Shown here: in pieces, positions 15,428 through 24,668 of the stretch | How positions within the stretch are numbered: position 1 is the stretch's first letter | How the letters are laid out: each line of letters begins with the position of its first letter | Origin: Clostridiales bacterium | Lineage (GTDB): Bacteria > Bacillota > Clostridia > Peptostreptococcales > Anaerovoracaceae | Assembly: GCA_015258265.1 (NCBI GenBank) | Contig: JABZIP010000003.1 | Location: 48,398-112,397, forward strand | Direction of reading: 5' to 3' | Length of the DNA stretch: 64,000 nt | Made by a program: the position numbers and the translations under genes | Notes under the pieces: model-generated | Databases searched by the model: none | What the model was told of the DNA's origin: nothing | The model's input: the letters and a program-made list of their open reading frames with translations, nothing else

Positions 15428-16747
15428 AAACATCACTCCGTTTATAACCTGCTCGCATAGCAACAATGCCCCGCTTATACCTATGTGCGTTTTCGGTATT
15501 ACATCCGTATATCCTATGTTCGGCAGACTTATCTCTATTCCGCTGAAATTGCTATTCCTCAGTTTCATCTGTGCAATCACATTCCCGTCTGCAAACACCA
15601 AATCCGCGTCGGACAACAAAATATCCTTTTCAAGCACACCCGCAGATCTATAAAATTTAAGAAGCTCTTTTAACTTTAAGTATTCCTCCTGATTCTTGTA
15701 ATTTTCATCTGTATCGCCAATTACCGATACACATTCCGCAACCATTCCAAAGTACTGTATCAAAAATTTCGCATATGAAAAACACTCCTCACAAGTACCG
15801 TGCACTGTAAACTTTGTACCTTTTGGAAGCCCCGTCAAAGAATTTAATCGTGAAAGATGAATATAGGCATCTGCTCGTGCTTTACTCGCATATTCCATAA
15901 ACTTGGTGCTGTCAGTCCCAAGCATTTCGCAAATTTCGCATATAAACCGCTCAGATGCTGAAAACCCGATTGGAAGCTCACCTAAGCAATAATACGGCAT
16001 CCCGTAGAGTTCGTTTAGCAATTTTGCGCTCTCATAACCGTAATCCTTGTGAAGCACAACATTTAAATCGGCATTCGGCAAATTCTTAATTTCATCTACG
16101 TTGCAATTCGCACAAAGAATACAATTTATCTCTATATCGCAAAGTTCAAGCATCTTTCTAAGCTCTGCGCTGTCGCCCCTATAATACTTGTGCAAAATCG
16201 AAAGTCCGAGTATATTTACCTTCTTTTTGTCGGATTTTCGGCTTTCAATTCCCTTGTTCTCATCTTTGAACTTTAAAATCAGCTCCCTGCATAATGCGGA
16301 ATATCCCTCCCAAATCATTTGGGAATATCCTGATGTTTCCATTGTAATTATAGGAAAATCTTCGTTTACAGCCTCTGTAATGCCTGACAAATCATCCCCT
16401 ATCAGAGCCGCGCCGGGGGAATTTACTATAATAAGAAGCTCACAGTTATATGTATTTTTTAAAAACTCTATGCCGTCAAGTATCTTGTCTTTGCTTCCGT
16501 ACACATAATCTCTCTTGTCCAAATATGTACATGGCACCCTCGGTTGACCGAACAGCCACAAATCCGAATAACTAATTGCATCGAATTCACGTTGTGCAAT
16601 ACCTTGATACGCCGCTATCGCCCCATGATAAAACTTGCACCCCGTAGGTCCGTTCAATAAAACGACCGCATTTTTAATACCCTCTCCGGCAAAAATCATT
16701 CCGGAGAAGCTGTCAGGCGTAATATTTGTCAAATAATTTCTTATCAT
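15422..16747 (-). CDS. Nitrogenase component 1-like protein (NifK-like partner)
   Basis: 441 residues. The family pattern is seen in GIKNAVVLLNGPTGCKFYHG (Cys37, aligned with the second P-cluster cysteine of component 1 proteins), LIIVNSPGAALIGDDL (about residue 108; the third cysteine position is replaced), VNILGLSIL, and PYYCLGELPIGFSASERFICE (about 250-270), like the NifK/BchB core. The first P-cluster cysteine is also absent (SFSGMIFA). Its ATG lies 35 bases inside the end of the fusion gene, with GGAGGG 11 bases upstream, so translation is coupled and a 1:1 complex is likely. With the fusion protein it should form a nitrogenase-like reductase; the substrate is unknown. Dinitrogen fixation is unlikely because no nifB/E/N genes are visible and key ligands are missing. 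Confidence 0.85.
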   Translation of the reverse strand: MIRNYLTNITPDSFSGMIFAGEGIKNAVVLLNGPTGCKFYHGAIAAYQGIAQREFDAISYSDLWLFGQPRVPCTYLDKRDYVYGSKDKILDGIEFLKNTYNCELLIIVNSPGAALIGDDLSGITEAVNEDFPIITMETSGYSQMIWEGYSALCRELILKFKDENKGIESRKSDKKKVNILGLSILHKYYRGDSAELRKMLELCDIEINCILCANCNVDEIKNLPNADLNVVLHKDYGYESAKLLNELYGMPYYCLGELPIGFSASERFICEICEMLGTDSTKFMEYASKARADAYIHLSRLNSLTGLPKGTKFTVHGTCEECFSYAKFLIQYFGMVAECVSVIGDTDENYKNQEEYLKLKELLKFYRSAGVLEKDILLSDADLVFADGNVIAQMKLRNSNFSGIEISLPNIGYTDVIPKTHIGISGALLLCEQVINGVMFS

Positions 16748-18947
16748 TTTTCCACTCGCCCTCCAAATTGAAATCCAGTAGCTTCTGCCACCTCTCCGCC
16801 ATTACAAGTCCCGAAAAGAATCCGTTGTCCGGACACATCGGTATAGTATCCACAAAGCATGTCGCATTCGGCAAGCTGGATTCGTAATTCGAAAGCAATA
16901 TATCCGGTCGCAACTCCTCTATATCTTTTGACATGTTTCGATGCTCGTAATTCTGCTCTATTCGCATTTTAGTGCTTTCAGGAAGCCTGCTTCTAAACCC
17001 TTCATCCTGAGAAAAATTTACTATTGCAATTTTCGATATTTCCATTTCCAAATCAAGCGCTGTCTTAAGTATCCAATCAAGCTCGTGGTTGTAAGTAACT
17101 ATGAATATTTTTTTACCACGCAAATACGGCTTAATCTTTTCAACCCTATCGAGGTAATTTTTCGCATTTTCCTCTATAATACGCTCAGCAACTTCCTCTT
17201 TGCCGAAATACTTGCCTATTTCTCGAAGCCAATCACAAGTTTCCAAAAATCCCGTAGGGAATTGTCTATCAAAAAACTCGCAACCATATTCGCTTTCAAA
17301 AAATTCCTTGAGTATATTCCCTGTATAGTCCTTATACGCAAGTAAATTCAAGCTCGCACTGCAGAAATTTTCAATACTTTCAAATCCTGTATTATAAAGG
17401 AATCTGCAATTTACTTTCACATCCATAGCCTCGAGGAATTTGCTTATAAGTCTAAAATTACTGTTCGTATTTTTCGCCACTGCTTTTTCAAATACGATAT
17501 TCACAAGGTTCGCCTGCTTAGGTACATTCGGCTTGATTATTTGCTTGGCAAGTTGTGTATATGCCATGAGCATGCCTTGCAAAAAATCACCGGTCAAATT
17601 TCCGTCTGTTTTTAAAAGTACGACAGGACAATCCGGAACCGACAAATCGAGGACTTTTTCGGTGTCGTCGCCTATTATTCCTGCCGGACACGATGTTACG
17701 ACGACAACGCCTCGCGGCTTTGGCACAGACTCCTGCACCCGCTGCACCAAATCCGTGAGCTTCGCGGTTGCACCGAATATCATATCGCTTTCGTCCATAT
17801 CCGTTGCTATCAAATTGGGCGAAAGTGAATGCGGCATAAGCGCACCCCGCTCAAAAAGTCCTCGCCTGCCTGCCGACGATATACTTTGATACGACAAATA
17901 TAAACAACTCTTCGGCGAATGTGCCACCACCGCAGCATCGTTTATCTGCGAACTCATGCACATCGCTCCGTTAAACGCACAGCCGTGCAAAGGCTCATCA
18001 CGAAGTACATTCTTCGATAAATATCCCATATCGTAATCATCATCTGCCGCTTCGCTTTTTTTCGTACTGTTTTGCCCGAAATCTACATCAATTTTCGGCT
18101 TTTTGTGTTCACTACTTATCGAGTTTTGAAACTTGTTTTTTTGCTCTCCCATAAGCAAAGCCTCGAGTTCTTCATCAGTTATAGGCTTTGCCGCATAAAG
18201 TTCAGGTCCCGAAAGTATGCGCATAGCGATATCTTCAAAAATACTAAAAATTTCGCCGTTTTCCTTTTCCTGCATCTCCACCGCAGTTATGTTTTGACGC
18301 TCCGCCTGTGCAAAAACATCGCTTCTCGGTATCTTTGAAAATATTTTTAAATTTACAGCATTTGCAAATGCTTCCACACGCAAATCCTCGTTTTTAACAT
18401 TTCTGCTATTGTAAAGTATTCCTGCAACTCGGCATTTATTTTCGTCGTAGTTTTTGATTCCCCTCAATATGTTGTTTGCCGCATACAGCGACATATACTC
18501 ACCCGAAGTTACGATGAATATTACATCCGAATACTCTCTCCTAATTGGAACTGCAAAGCCTCCGCAAACTACATCGCCAAGTACATCGTATAAAACGACA
18601 TCGTAATCCTTTTTAATATTGAATTTTTCAAGCATTTCAAATGCGGTTATTATACCTCGGCCGGCACAACCGACTCCCGGTTCAGGTCCTCCCGCTTCTA
18701 TGCATCCAATACCGTTAAACCCTGTAAAAAGAACATCTGCAAGTTTATAATCCGAAACGCCCGTCTTTTTAATATAATCAAGAACAGTCGTAATTTTCTT
18801 ACCATTAAGCAACAATTTTGTAGAATCATGCTTCGGATCACAACCAATTTGAAGAACTCTTTTTCCTGCAAGCGACATCGCAGCGGAAATATTTGCACTC
18901 AATGTGGATTTTCCGATTCCACCTTTCCCATAAACAGCAATTTCCAT
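16713..18947 (-). CDS. Fusion of nitrogenase iron protein (NifH-like) and NifD-like component
   Basis: 744 residues from the ATG at 18947; a GTG one codon earlier is also possible. Residues 1-265 are an Fe protein: P-loop GKGGIGKST (7-15), GCDPKHDST (35-43), Cys94 in GGPEPGVGCAGRG and Cys128 in DVLGDVVCGGFAVPIR, the two 4Fe-4S ligands. A linker of about 40 charged residues leads to a component 1 domain (about 308-744) with Cys323 (HGCAFNG), Cys348 (HSPKSC) and Cys420 (TSCPAGIIGDD), matching the three P-cluster cysteines of NifD. The stretch aligned with NifD Cys275 reads LNLLAY, so the FeMo-cofactor ligand appears absent. ATP-driven electron transfer to a partner-bound cluster is inferred. 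The start overlaps the protease stop (TGATG), making it part of the ftsE operon. Confidence 0.88.
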   Translation of the reverse strand: MEIAVYGKGGIGKSTLSANISAAMSLAGKRVLQIGCDPKHDSTKLLLNGKKITTVLDYIKKTGVSDYKLADVLFTGFNGIGCIEAGGPEPGVGCAGRGIITAFEMLEKFNIKKDYDVVLYDVLGDVVCGGFAVPIRREYSDVIFIVTSGEYMSLYAANNILRGIKNYDENKCRVAGILYNSRNVKNEDLRVEAFANAVNLKIFSKIPRSDVFAQAERQNITAVEMQEKENGEIFSIFEDIAMRILSGPELYAAKPITDEELEALLMGEQKNKFQNSISSEHKKPKIDVDFGQNSTKKSEAADDDYDMGYLSKNVLRDEPLHGCAFNGAMCMSSQINDAAVVAHSPKSCLYLSYQSISSAGRRGLFERGALMPHSLSPNLIATDMDESDMIFGATAKLTDLVQRVQESVPKPRGVVVVTSCPAGIIGDDTEKVLDLSVPDCPVVLLKTDGNLTGDFLQGMLMAYTQLAKQIIKPNVPKQANLVNIVFEKAVAKNTNSNFRLISKFLEAMDVKVNCRFLYNTGFESIENFCSASLNLLAYKDYTGNILKEFFESEYGCEFFDRQFPTGFLETCDWLREIGKYFGKEEVAERIIEENAKNYLDRVEKIKPYLRGKKIFIVTYNHELDWILKTALDLEMEISKIAIVNFSQDEGFRSRLPESTKMRIEQNYEHRNMSKDIEELRPDILLSNYESSLPNATCFVDTIPMCPDNGFFSGLVMAERWQKLLDFNLEGEWKNDKKLFDKYYA

Positions 18948-20131
18948 CACATCGCTGCCTTCAACACTTCTATCGCTTTTTCAAGCTGAATATCTTTCGT
19001 CGCTTCATCATCCATTGGCACCACATAATCAGGAGTTATACCTATATCCTGTATAACGCTTCCCTTCGGCGAAAAATATTGAGCTACCGTTATTTTCATA
19101 GCATCTTTATTCGGCAACCCGATTATTGTTTGAATTACACCCTTTCCAAAAGACTTCTCACCTATCAGCTTACCGCCGTTGTTGTCCTTCACACCTGCCG
19201 CAACTATTTCGGATGTGCTTGCCGTTCCTTCATCTATCAAGATTACATACGGCAATGCAGTTTTTCCTTTTTGCGTGTTCATAAAGATTTTTTCTTTTTC
19301 ATTTTTACCTTTTGTATACGCAAGGACGCCTTCATCTAAGAGCATATCCGCAATCTGTATTCCACTTTCTACTATTCCTCCACCGTTTTGTCTCAAATCT
19401 ATTACAAGACCTTTTGCGCCTTTCATTTCGAAATTGTGTAGCTCAGTTTCAAAATCTTGCGGTGTATTTATTTCAAAGCTCCTGATTCTTATATATCCGA
19501 TTCCATCCGGAAGCTCATTTGAAAATACCGATTGCAGGGTTATCTTTTTTCTAAGCATACTGACTTTTTTTGCTTTTCCGTCGCGCACATATGTAACATT
19601 AACCTTGGTTCCCGGCTCACCACGCATTTCAGAGACAGCTTTATCAAGCTCGCTGCCCTTATACGCTACACCGTTTACCTCTGTTATTATATCGCCTGCT
19701 TTAATGCCCGAAGTTGCCGCAGGACTTTCATCAAAAGTATTTACAACAAGTATGTTGTCGCTCTTATCAGCCGCAAGCTGCACTCCTATACCTTGAAGCT
19801 CTCCCGTACTCTTTATCACAAAATTTTCGTATTCCTTAGCATTCATATAATTTGTATACGGATCGTTCGTTCCTTCAAACAACCCTTTAAGCATACCTTC
19901 TTCCAGATCTTTTTTATTCAATTTCTTGTAATAATTTTTTTCCAGTTGGTCATATGCTTCATCCACCTTGCCGTACCTGTCTTTCAGCTCACGATATTCA
20001 ACATATGTATGATTTGCCGCCAACAGCTTATCCGGTAATACCTCCGGAACTACTATCACTATAGCTATCCCGCAGGCTACCCCGCAAAGTAGCAATAACA
20101 ACAACTCTAGATACTGTACAACTTGCTTCAT
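18947..20131 (-). CDS. S41 family carboxy-terminal processing protease
   Basis: 394 residues with one N-terminal membrane anchor (about 8-30), so the rest is outside the membrane. A PDZ domain follows (about 90-180, GELQGIGVQL to KAGDIITEVNG), then the S41 catalytic core: GYIRIRSF, GLVIDLRQNGGG, DEGTASTSEIVAAG (nucleophile Ser near residue 306) and LIGEKSFGKGVIQ (general-base Lys). CtpA/CtpB-type proteases trim secreted or envelope proteins. It lies 32 bases after recJ and overlaps the nitrogenase-like fusion. A role in controlling the M23 hydrolase encoded two genes upstream is possible but not shown. Confidence 0.94.
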   Translation of the reverse strand: MKQVVQYLELLLLLLCGVACGIAIVIVVPEVLPDKLLAANHTYVEYRELKDRYGKVDEAYDQLEKNYYKKLNKKDLEEGMLKGLFEGTNDPYTNYMNAKEYENFVIKSTGELQGIGVQLAADKSDNILVVNTFDESPAATSGIKAGDIITEVNGVAYKGSELDKAVSEMRGEPGTKVNVTYVRDGKAKKVSMLRKKITLQSVFSNELPDGIGYIRIRSFEINTPQDFETELHNFEMKGAKGLVIDLRQNGGGIVESGIQIADMLLDEGVLAYTKGKNEKEKIFMNTQKGKTALPYVILIDEGTASTSEIVAAGVKDNNGGKLIGEKSFGKGVIQTIIGLPNKDAMKITVAQYFSPKGSVIQDIGITPDYVVPMDDEATKDIQLEKAIEVLKAAM

Positions 20132-20163
20132 AAAATCCTCTTCCTAAAATTTCTCCCTGTACA

Positions 20164-21813
20164 TTACATTATCGGTAATAGCTGCGAAACTCTGAATTGA
20201 ACGGTTCTGTTTCCCTTCCATTCGTTGATTTCTGAATATCCGACTACTACCGTAGCTTTGCCTCGCTCTATATCCTGCATTTCCTCTTCAGCTGCATTGA
20301 ATTTAATGCACTGCAATTGCCTACCAAGCTCATCAACCCCCAAAAACCGAATATGATTTTTGGCATTTCCTATGCGCATTGGCGACTCTAAATTTTCAGC
20401 TTTGAACGCAAACAGCGGTTTTTCAAAACATCGCCCGAACGGTTCGAGTTCCCGCAGTTCATCTACCAACTCCTCACTTATTTCGTCCAATGTAAGTTCC
20501 ATATCCGCAGTGTCGCTTTCTTCAAAGATTTCCGGATTCAGCTTCCTCATTTCATTTGCCTTTTTCATGATTTCTTCGCTGAATTCTTCAAATCTTTCCT
20601 GCTTTATCAAAAATCCGCACGCACCTGAATGTCCGCCGAACCTTTCGAACATATCTGAAAAATTGTCCAAAAATTCGTGCAAATGCAATCCCCCGAAACT
20701 ACGAGATGTTCCTTTCAGTAATCCATCTTCGCTCCTTGTTACAAGAATTACAGTTTTTGAATGCTTATCTTTCAATTTACCTGCCACTATTCCTGCGATT
20801 CCCTCATGCACTTCATCGCATTGGATAAGTAATATCGGCAAATCTTCGTCCATTTTTTCAATCATATTTTCGCACCGTCGAAAACTTTTATCTTGCACTT
20901 CTCGCCTTTTTTCATTGTTTTCAAACAATGCCTGCGCAAGCTGCTCCGCCTTTTCTTCATTTTTTTCAAGTAACAAATTTACCGCAACATCGGCTCTCCC
21001 CATTCTTCCTGCGGCATTTATGTACGGTACTATTTTAAAAGATAAATCTATCGCTTTAACTTGTTCATCCTCTTTACAAGTAAGCTCCATCAGCTTCTTT
21101 ATTCCCACCGAAGGATCTGAATTGATTTTTTTTAAGCCATATTTTACCAATGTTCTGTTTTCATCAAGCATCGGCATTATATCTCCTACCGTGCCGATTG
21201 CTATAAATTCAAGTACTTGCGTTAAATACTCCTTTGGCGCATTTTGCAACCGCTGCAATGCCTGTATCAGTTTAAACGCAACGCCACACCCTGCCAAACC
21301 GTCAAACGGATAAGTGCTGCCTATATACTTCGGACTTATAACTATCGCATCCGCTACTACATCTGAAATATCGTGGTGATCCGTTATTACAAAATCCAAA
21401 CCGATTTTTTTTCCGTACTCCACCTCGTCATACGACACGCTACCACAATCGACGGTTATCACTAAATCAATACCGCTTTTCTTTAATTCTGCAAGTGCTT
21501 CTTTATTTAGTCCATATCCCTCGGAAAATCTCGACGGTATGTAATATCTGACATTTGGATCAAAATGTGAAAGATATGTAATCATAAGTGCCGTAGATGT
21601 AACACCGTCCGCATCGTAATCGCCATACACGCATATAGTTTCTTTTTCATTAAGAGCCCTGATTATGCGTTCCGCACCTATTTTCATATTGTTCATCAAA
21701 AAAGGATCATATGTCAACTTGGGCTTTTTAGATACGAATTCCTCAATATCCTCGTCTTTTATTCCACGCTTACTCAGCAAGTCTTTTACTACTTTGCTAA
21801 ATTTTTTTTGCAC
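20164..21813 (-). CDS. recJ: Single-stranded-DNA exonuclease RecJ
   Basis: 549 residues from the GTG at 21813, which has TAGAGGAG 5 bases upstream. The longer frame from an ATG at 21876 would overlap the previous gene by 53 bases and has no ribosome site. DHH-superfamily motifs: VYGDYDADGVTSTAL (motif I), VITVDCGS, DFVITDHHD (DHH), GCGVAFKLI, the DHHA1 domain with GIAGIVAGKLKDKHSKTVIL and RFGGHSGACGF (GGH motif), and a C-terminal OB fold ending TVQFRVSQLLPIM. RecJ degrades 5'-ended single strands during recombination and repair. Length is that of short RecJ forms. Confidence 0.95.
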   Translation of the reverse strand: MQKKFSKVVKDLLSKRGIKDEDIEEFVSKKPKLTYDPFLMNNMKIGAERIIRALNEKETICVYGDYDADGVTSTALMITYLSHFDPNVRYYIPSRFSEGYGLNKEALAELKKSGIDLVITVDCGSVSYDEVEYGKKIGLDFVITDHHDISDVVADAIVISPKYIGSTYPFDGLAGCGVAFKLIQALQRLQNAPKEYLTQVLEFIAIGTVGDIMPMLDENRTLVKYGLKKINSDPSVGIKKLMELTCKEDEQVKAIDLSFKIVPYINAAGRMGRADVAVNLLLEKNEEKAEQLAQALFENNEKRREVQDKSFRRCENMIEKMDEDLPILLIQCDEVHEGIAGIVAGKLKDKHSKTVILVTRSEDGLLKGTSRSFGGLHLHEFLDNFSDMFERFGGHSGACGFLIKQERFEEFSEEIMKKANEMRKLNPEIFEESDTADMELTLDEISEELVDELRELEPFGRCFEKPLFAFKAENLESPMRIGNAKNHIRFLGVDELGRQLQCIKFNAAEEEMQDIERGKATVVVGYSEINEWKGNRTVQFRVSQLLPIM

Positions 21814-21823
21814 TATATCTCCT

Positions 21824-22942
21824 CTAAATCCAACCTGCTCTAGGATCTTGATAATCTCCGTTTTTTCGAACTTCAAAATGCAAATGCGGTCCTGTCGAAT
21901 TTCCCGTAGAGCCCGCTTTTGAAATCTGTTGTCCGCGCGTTACCTTAGCTCCGTTTGAAACCAAAAGCTCCGAATTATGAGCATACACCGTAACTATTCC
22001 GCCGCCATGGTCGATAAACACAACATTTCCATATGCGTTATTCCACCCCGCTCTAATAACCGTACCGTCGTTTGCCGCTACGATAGGGCTTCCCGTTTTG
22101 GCAGCTATGTCTACTCCTGTATGGAAACTTTTACCTCCAAAAATCGGGTGCGTACGATAGCCGAACGGCGATGTTATCCTAAAGTTTCCCGGTGCCGGCC
22201 AAGCCATACTTCCTCCACTGTACGTCGTTCCCGTACTTTGCATAGCGAGAATTTCAGCTTTTAATCTGTTGGCTTCCGCCAAGAACGCCTTTTCTTGCTC
22301 CGCAAGAGCTTTGTTATTGCTTGCAACCTCCGCCTTCTTGCCTGCAACTTCGTTCTTGTCCGCATTCAACTCCACTGTAATTAGCTTCGCTTCGTTCTGC
22401 TTGGCAACAAGCGACTGCTGTAGAGCTACAAGCCTTTGCTTACTATCAAGTACGACCTGATTTTTTGCCTTTAGATCCTCCATGACTTTTTTGTCATTTT
22501 CATAAACCAATTTAACTCTATCCAAGTTTGTCATAAGTTCGTCTATACCGTTTGAACCCAAAAGCACATCGACAAAGCCGATGTTTCCATTTTTGTACAT
22601 ACTGCGTAAACGAGCATTTAAATTTTTGTTTTGCTCGCTCATTTCATCTTGTAATCTTGCAAGTTCCGCCGATGCCTCGTTAATCTTAAGCTGGGTTGCC
22701 CCTATATCACCCGAAATTGCATTCACTTTCGCCTGAGAATTGTTGATTTTACTCTCAAGCTGCTGTATTTCGGCATTGAGGGCATTTTCCATCTTCTTGC
22801 CCTCTTGAAGCTGCTTCTTCACGTTGTCTATCTGATTGTTTACATTGTTCAGCTTTTGCTGGGTATTATCCGCATAAACAGCCACCGACATCAGCGAAAT
22901 GCACATTACAAATATTAAAATAAAAGCCAGTTTTTTCTTCAT
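21824..22942 (-). CDS. Secreted coiled-coil M23 peptidase (EnvC/PcsB-like)
   Basis: 372 residues from the ATG at 22942 (AGAGGGG upstream); the open frame extends further but without a ribosome site. Signal peptide KKKLAFILIFVMCISL...VYA (1-24), a long coiled coil (about 27-245), a Ser/Gly/Thr linker, and a LytM/M23 metallopeptidase domain (about 255-372) with the zinc motifs HTGVDIAAKTGSP (HxxxD) and HLHFEV (HxH). It cleaves peptidoglycan peptide cross-links. Located 14 bases after ftsX; coiled-coil hydrolases in this position (PcsB, EnvC, CwlO) are activated by FtsEX, so the same is expected here. Confidence 0.93.
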   Translation of the reverse strand: MKKKLAFILIFVMCISLMSVAVYADNTQQKLNNVNNQIDNVKKQLQEGKKMENALNAEIQQLESKINNSQAKVNAISGDIGATQLKINEASAELARLQDEMSEQNKNLNARLRSMYKNGNIGFVDVLLGSNGIDELMTNLDRVKLVYENDKKVMEDLKAKNQVVLDSKQRLVALQQSLVAKQNEAKLITVELNADKNEVAGKKAEVASNNKALAEQEKAFLAEANRLKAEILAMQSTGTTYSGGSMAWPAPGNFRITSPFGYRTHPIFGGKSFHTGVDIAAKTGSPIVAANDGTVIRAGWNNAYGNVVFIDHGGGIVTVYAHNSELLVSNGAKVTRGQQISKAGSTGNSTGPHLHFEVRKNGDYQDPRAGWI

Positions 22943-22956
22943 TTCAAAAACCCCTC

Positions 22957-23850
22957 TTATGTATACAAGAATTTTCTCATAGATATAATACTTCCGCAAG
23001 CTCCAACGCTTACGCCTATCGAAACGAATATGTATACCAAATTTGAAGCCAAAAAGTCCACTGAAACCATAGGTGTTCCAAGCATTACGAATACCTGATC
23101 TCCCACATTTTGTATTACTTTTCCGTATAGCACGGATACTAAACCTGCTGCAATCAGCGACGATATTATGCCTATCAAGATGCCTTCCACCAAAAATGGT
23201 CCGCGTATAAACCAATTCGTAGCGCCCACATACTTCATTATCTCAATCTCGCGAACCCTCGCAAGCACCGTGAGTTTAATCGTATTTGAAACGACTACCA
23301 CAGAAACTATCACCAAAAATATTATTATAACAAAGCCTGCAAATTTGATGCTGTTAGTTACTCTTATCAGCTTATTAACGGTGTCCTTATAATACTTCAC
23401 TCCCTCTATGCCTTCAAGTTTTTGCAACTTGTCAACCACCACATCCGAATATTCTATTTGTGAAACCGTTACCACTATCGAATTCGGCAGCGGATTGCTC
23501 GGAAGCGAATCCAGCAAATGCGCATTTTCCTTCCACTCCTTGCGCCAATCTTCCAATGCCTGCTCCTTCGATAGGTATTTCACTTCCTCCACGCCGCTAT
23601 AACCTTTGATTGTTTCCATCATAGTATCAGCTTGTTCTTTGGTCGTTTCATCCAGCAAATATACTTGCAGAGTTTCAAAATCCTCTTTTACAGCGTTCAT
23701 AGCAAGTGTAATATTTGTAAGCAGCACAAAGAAAAGTCCTAAAATAAGCAACATTGCCGTTATAGAAAATATAGATGCTATGCCCATGTTTCTATTCCTA
23801 AAAACCTGAATAATTCCTTGCTTTAATGTATATCGAAGTCCTCTAAACAT
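22957..23850 (-). CDS. ftsX: Cell division ABC transporter-like permease FtsX
   Basis: 297 residues. Cytosolic N-terminus (RGLRYTLKQGIIQVFRNRNM), membrane segment 1 (about 25-48), a large extracellular loop (about 49-165, VYLLDETTKEQADTMM), and three further membrane helices (about 170-195, 220-245, 265-290). FtsX senses or transmits FtsE ATP hydrolysis to cell-wall hydrolases. The ATG overlaps the ftsE stop by 8 bases. Confidence 0.95.
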   Translation of the reverse strand: MFRGLRYTLKQGIIQVFRNRNMGIASIFSITAMLLILGLFFVLLTNITLAMNAVKEDFETLQVYLLDETTKEQADTMMETIKGYSGVEEVKYLSKEQALEDWRKEWKENAHLLDSLPSNPLPNSIVVTVSQIEYSDVVVDKLQKLEGIEGVKYYKDTVNKLIRVTNSIKFAGFVIIIFLVIVSVVVVSNTIKLTVLARVREIEIMKYVGATNWFIRGPFLVEGILIGIISSLIAAGLVSVLYGKVIQNVGDQVFVMLGTPMVSVDFLASNLVYIFVSIGVSVGACGSIISMRKFLYT

Positions 23851-24589
23851 TTTTTATTTTGAATCCTCCCAGCGCACCGCTCTTCACAAAGTAATTAAAT
23901 TTCTGCTCATCGTCAGGATTCAAATAGGCTCCGACATCATCTCTAACAATCTTACCCTTATCTATCACGATTACTCGCTTTGCCATTTTATCCACTATAT
24001 CCTTTGCGTGAGTTACCATAACTATGGTAGTTCCACGAAGGTTTATCTGTTCAAGCAATCGCATTATCTCCCACGCCGTGTCGGGATCCAAATTCCCCGT
24101 AGGCTCATCGGCAATCAACACCGTAGGATTGTTGACAATCGCCCGTGCTATCGCCACTCTTTGCTGCTCTCCTGCCGAAAGTTCGCTCGGATATTTATTC
24201 GCTTTGTTACTAATCCCTACTAAGCTCAATATCTGCGGCACTTGCCTTCTAATGACCTTTGAACGCGCATGTATTATTTCCATAGCAAATGCAACATTTT
24301 CATAAACTGTCATCTTCGGAAGCAAACGGAAATCTTGGAATACAATCCCCGTACTTCTACGCAGTTTAGGTATTTTTCTATTAGGTAATGTCGTAATTTC
24401 CGTGCCGTTTACTTTGATACTGCCGCTATCCGCCTCTATTTCCTTTAATATGAGTTTAATAAATGTTGATTTGCCTGCACCGCTCGGTCCTACTAAAAAT
24501 ACAAAGTCACCCTTATTTATTTTGACGCTGACATTATCGAGCCCTATATTGTTTTTGTAAGTTTTGGTGACATTTGTAAGCTCTATCAT
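23843..24589 (-). CDS. ftsE: Cell division ATP-binding protein FtsE
   Basis: 248 residues, slightly longer than usual because of a tail of about 20 residues (EQKFNYFVKSGALGGFKIKNV). Walker A GPSGAGKST (about 35-43), Q-loop VFQDFRLLP, signature LSAGEQQRVAIARAI, Walker B VLIADEPTGNLDP and switch VMVTHAKDI. It forms a complex with FtsX at the divisome and drives peptidoglycan hydrolase activation. First gene of an operon that continues through the M23 peptidase, recJ, the S41 protease and both nitrogenase-like genes. Confidence 0.96.
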   Translation of the reverse strand: MIELTNVTKTYKNNIGLDNVSVKINKGDFVFLVGPSGAGKSTFIKLILKEIEADSGSIKVNGTEITTLPNRKIPKLRRSTGIVFQDFRLLPKMTVYENVAFAMEIIHARSKVIRRQVPQILSLVGISNKANKYPSELSAGEQQRVAIARAIVNNPTVLIADEPTGNLDPDTAWEIMRLLEQINLRGTTIVMVTHAKDIVDKMAKRVIVIDKGKIVRDDVGAYLNPDDEQKFNYFVKSGALGGFKIKNV

Positions 24590-24631
24590 CTACTTCCTCC
24601 CGGTATTTTGTAAATTATTCCTCAAGGTTTA

Positions 24632-24660
24632 ATTATACATCTTTTTAGACGTTTAAGCAA
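24632..24660 (-). promoter_or_regulatory. Sigma-A promoter of the ftsEX operon
   Basis: Minus strand TTGCTT (24660-24655), 17-base spacer, TATAAT (24637-24632), 43 bases before ftsE. It overlaps the gap after the histidine kinase stop. Confidence 0.8.
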
Positions 24661-24668
24661 TACTGCGA

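Noticed and set aside
15422..18947. Reading the nitrogenase-like genes as a nitrogen fixation system
   Set aside because: The NifD Cys275 position is not cysteine, the partner lacks two P-cluster cysteines and no cofactor-assembly genes are present.
20360..21313. 317-codon Ser-rich frame on the plus strand
   Set aside because: Antisense shadow of recJ; the Ser/Phe-rich composition is typical of reverse-strand translation.
21814..21876. Upstream ATG at 21876 as the recJ start
   Set aside because: It would overlap the M23 gene by 53 bases and lacks a ribosome site, whereas the GTG at 21813 has a strong one.
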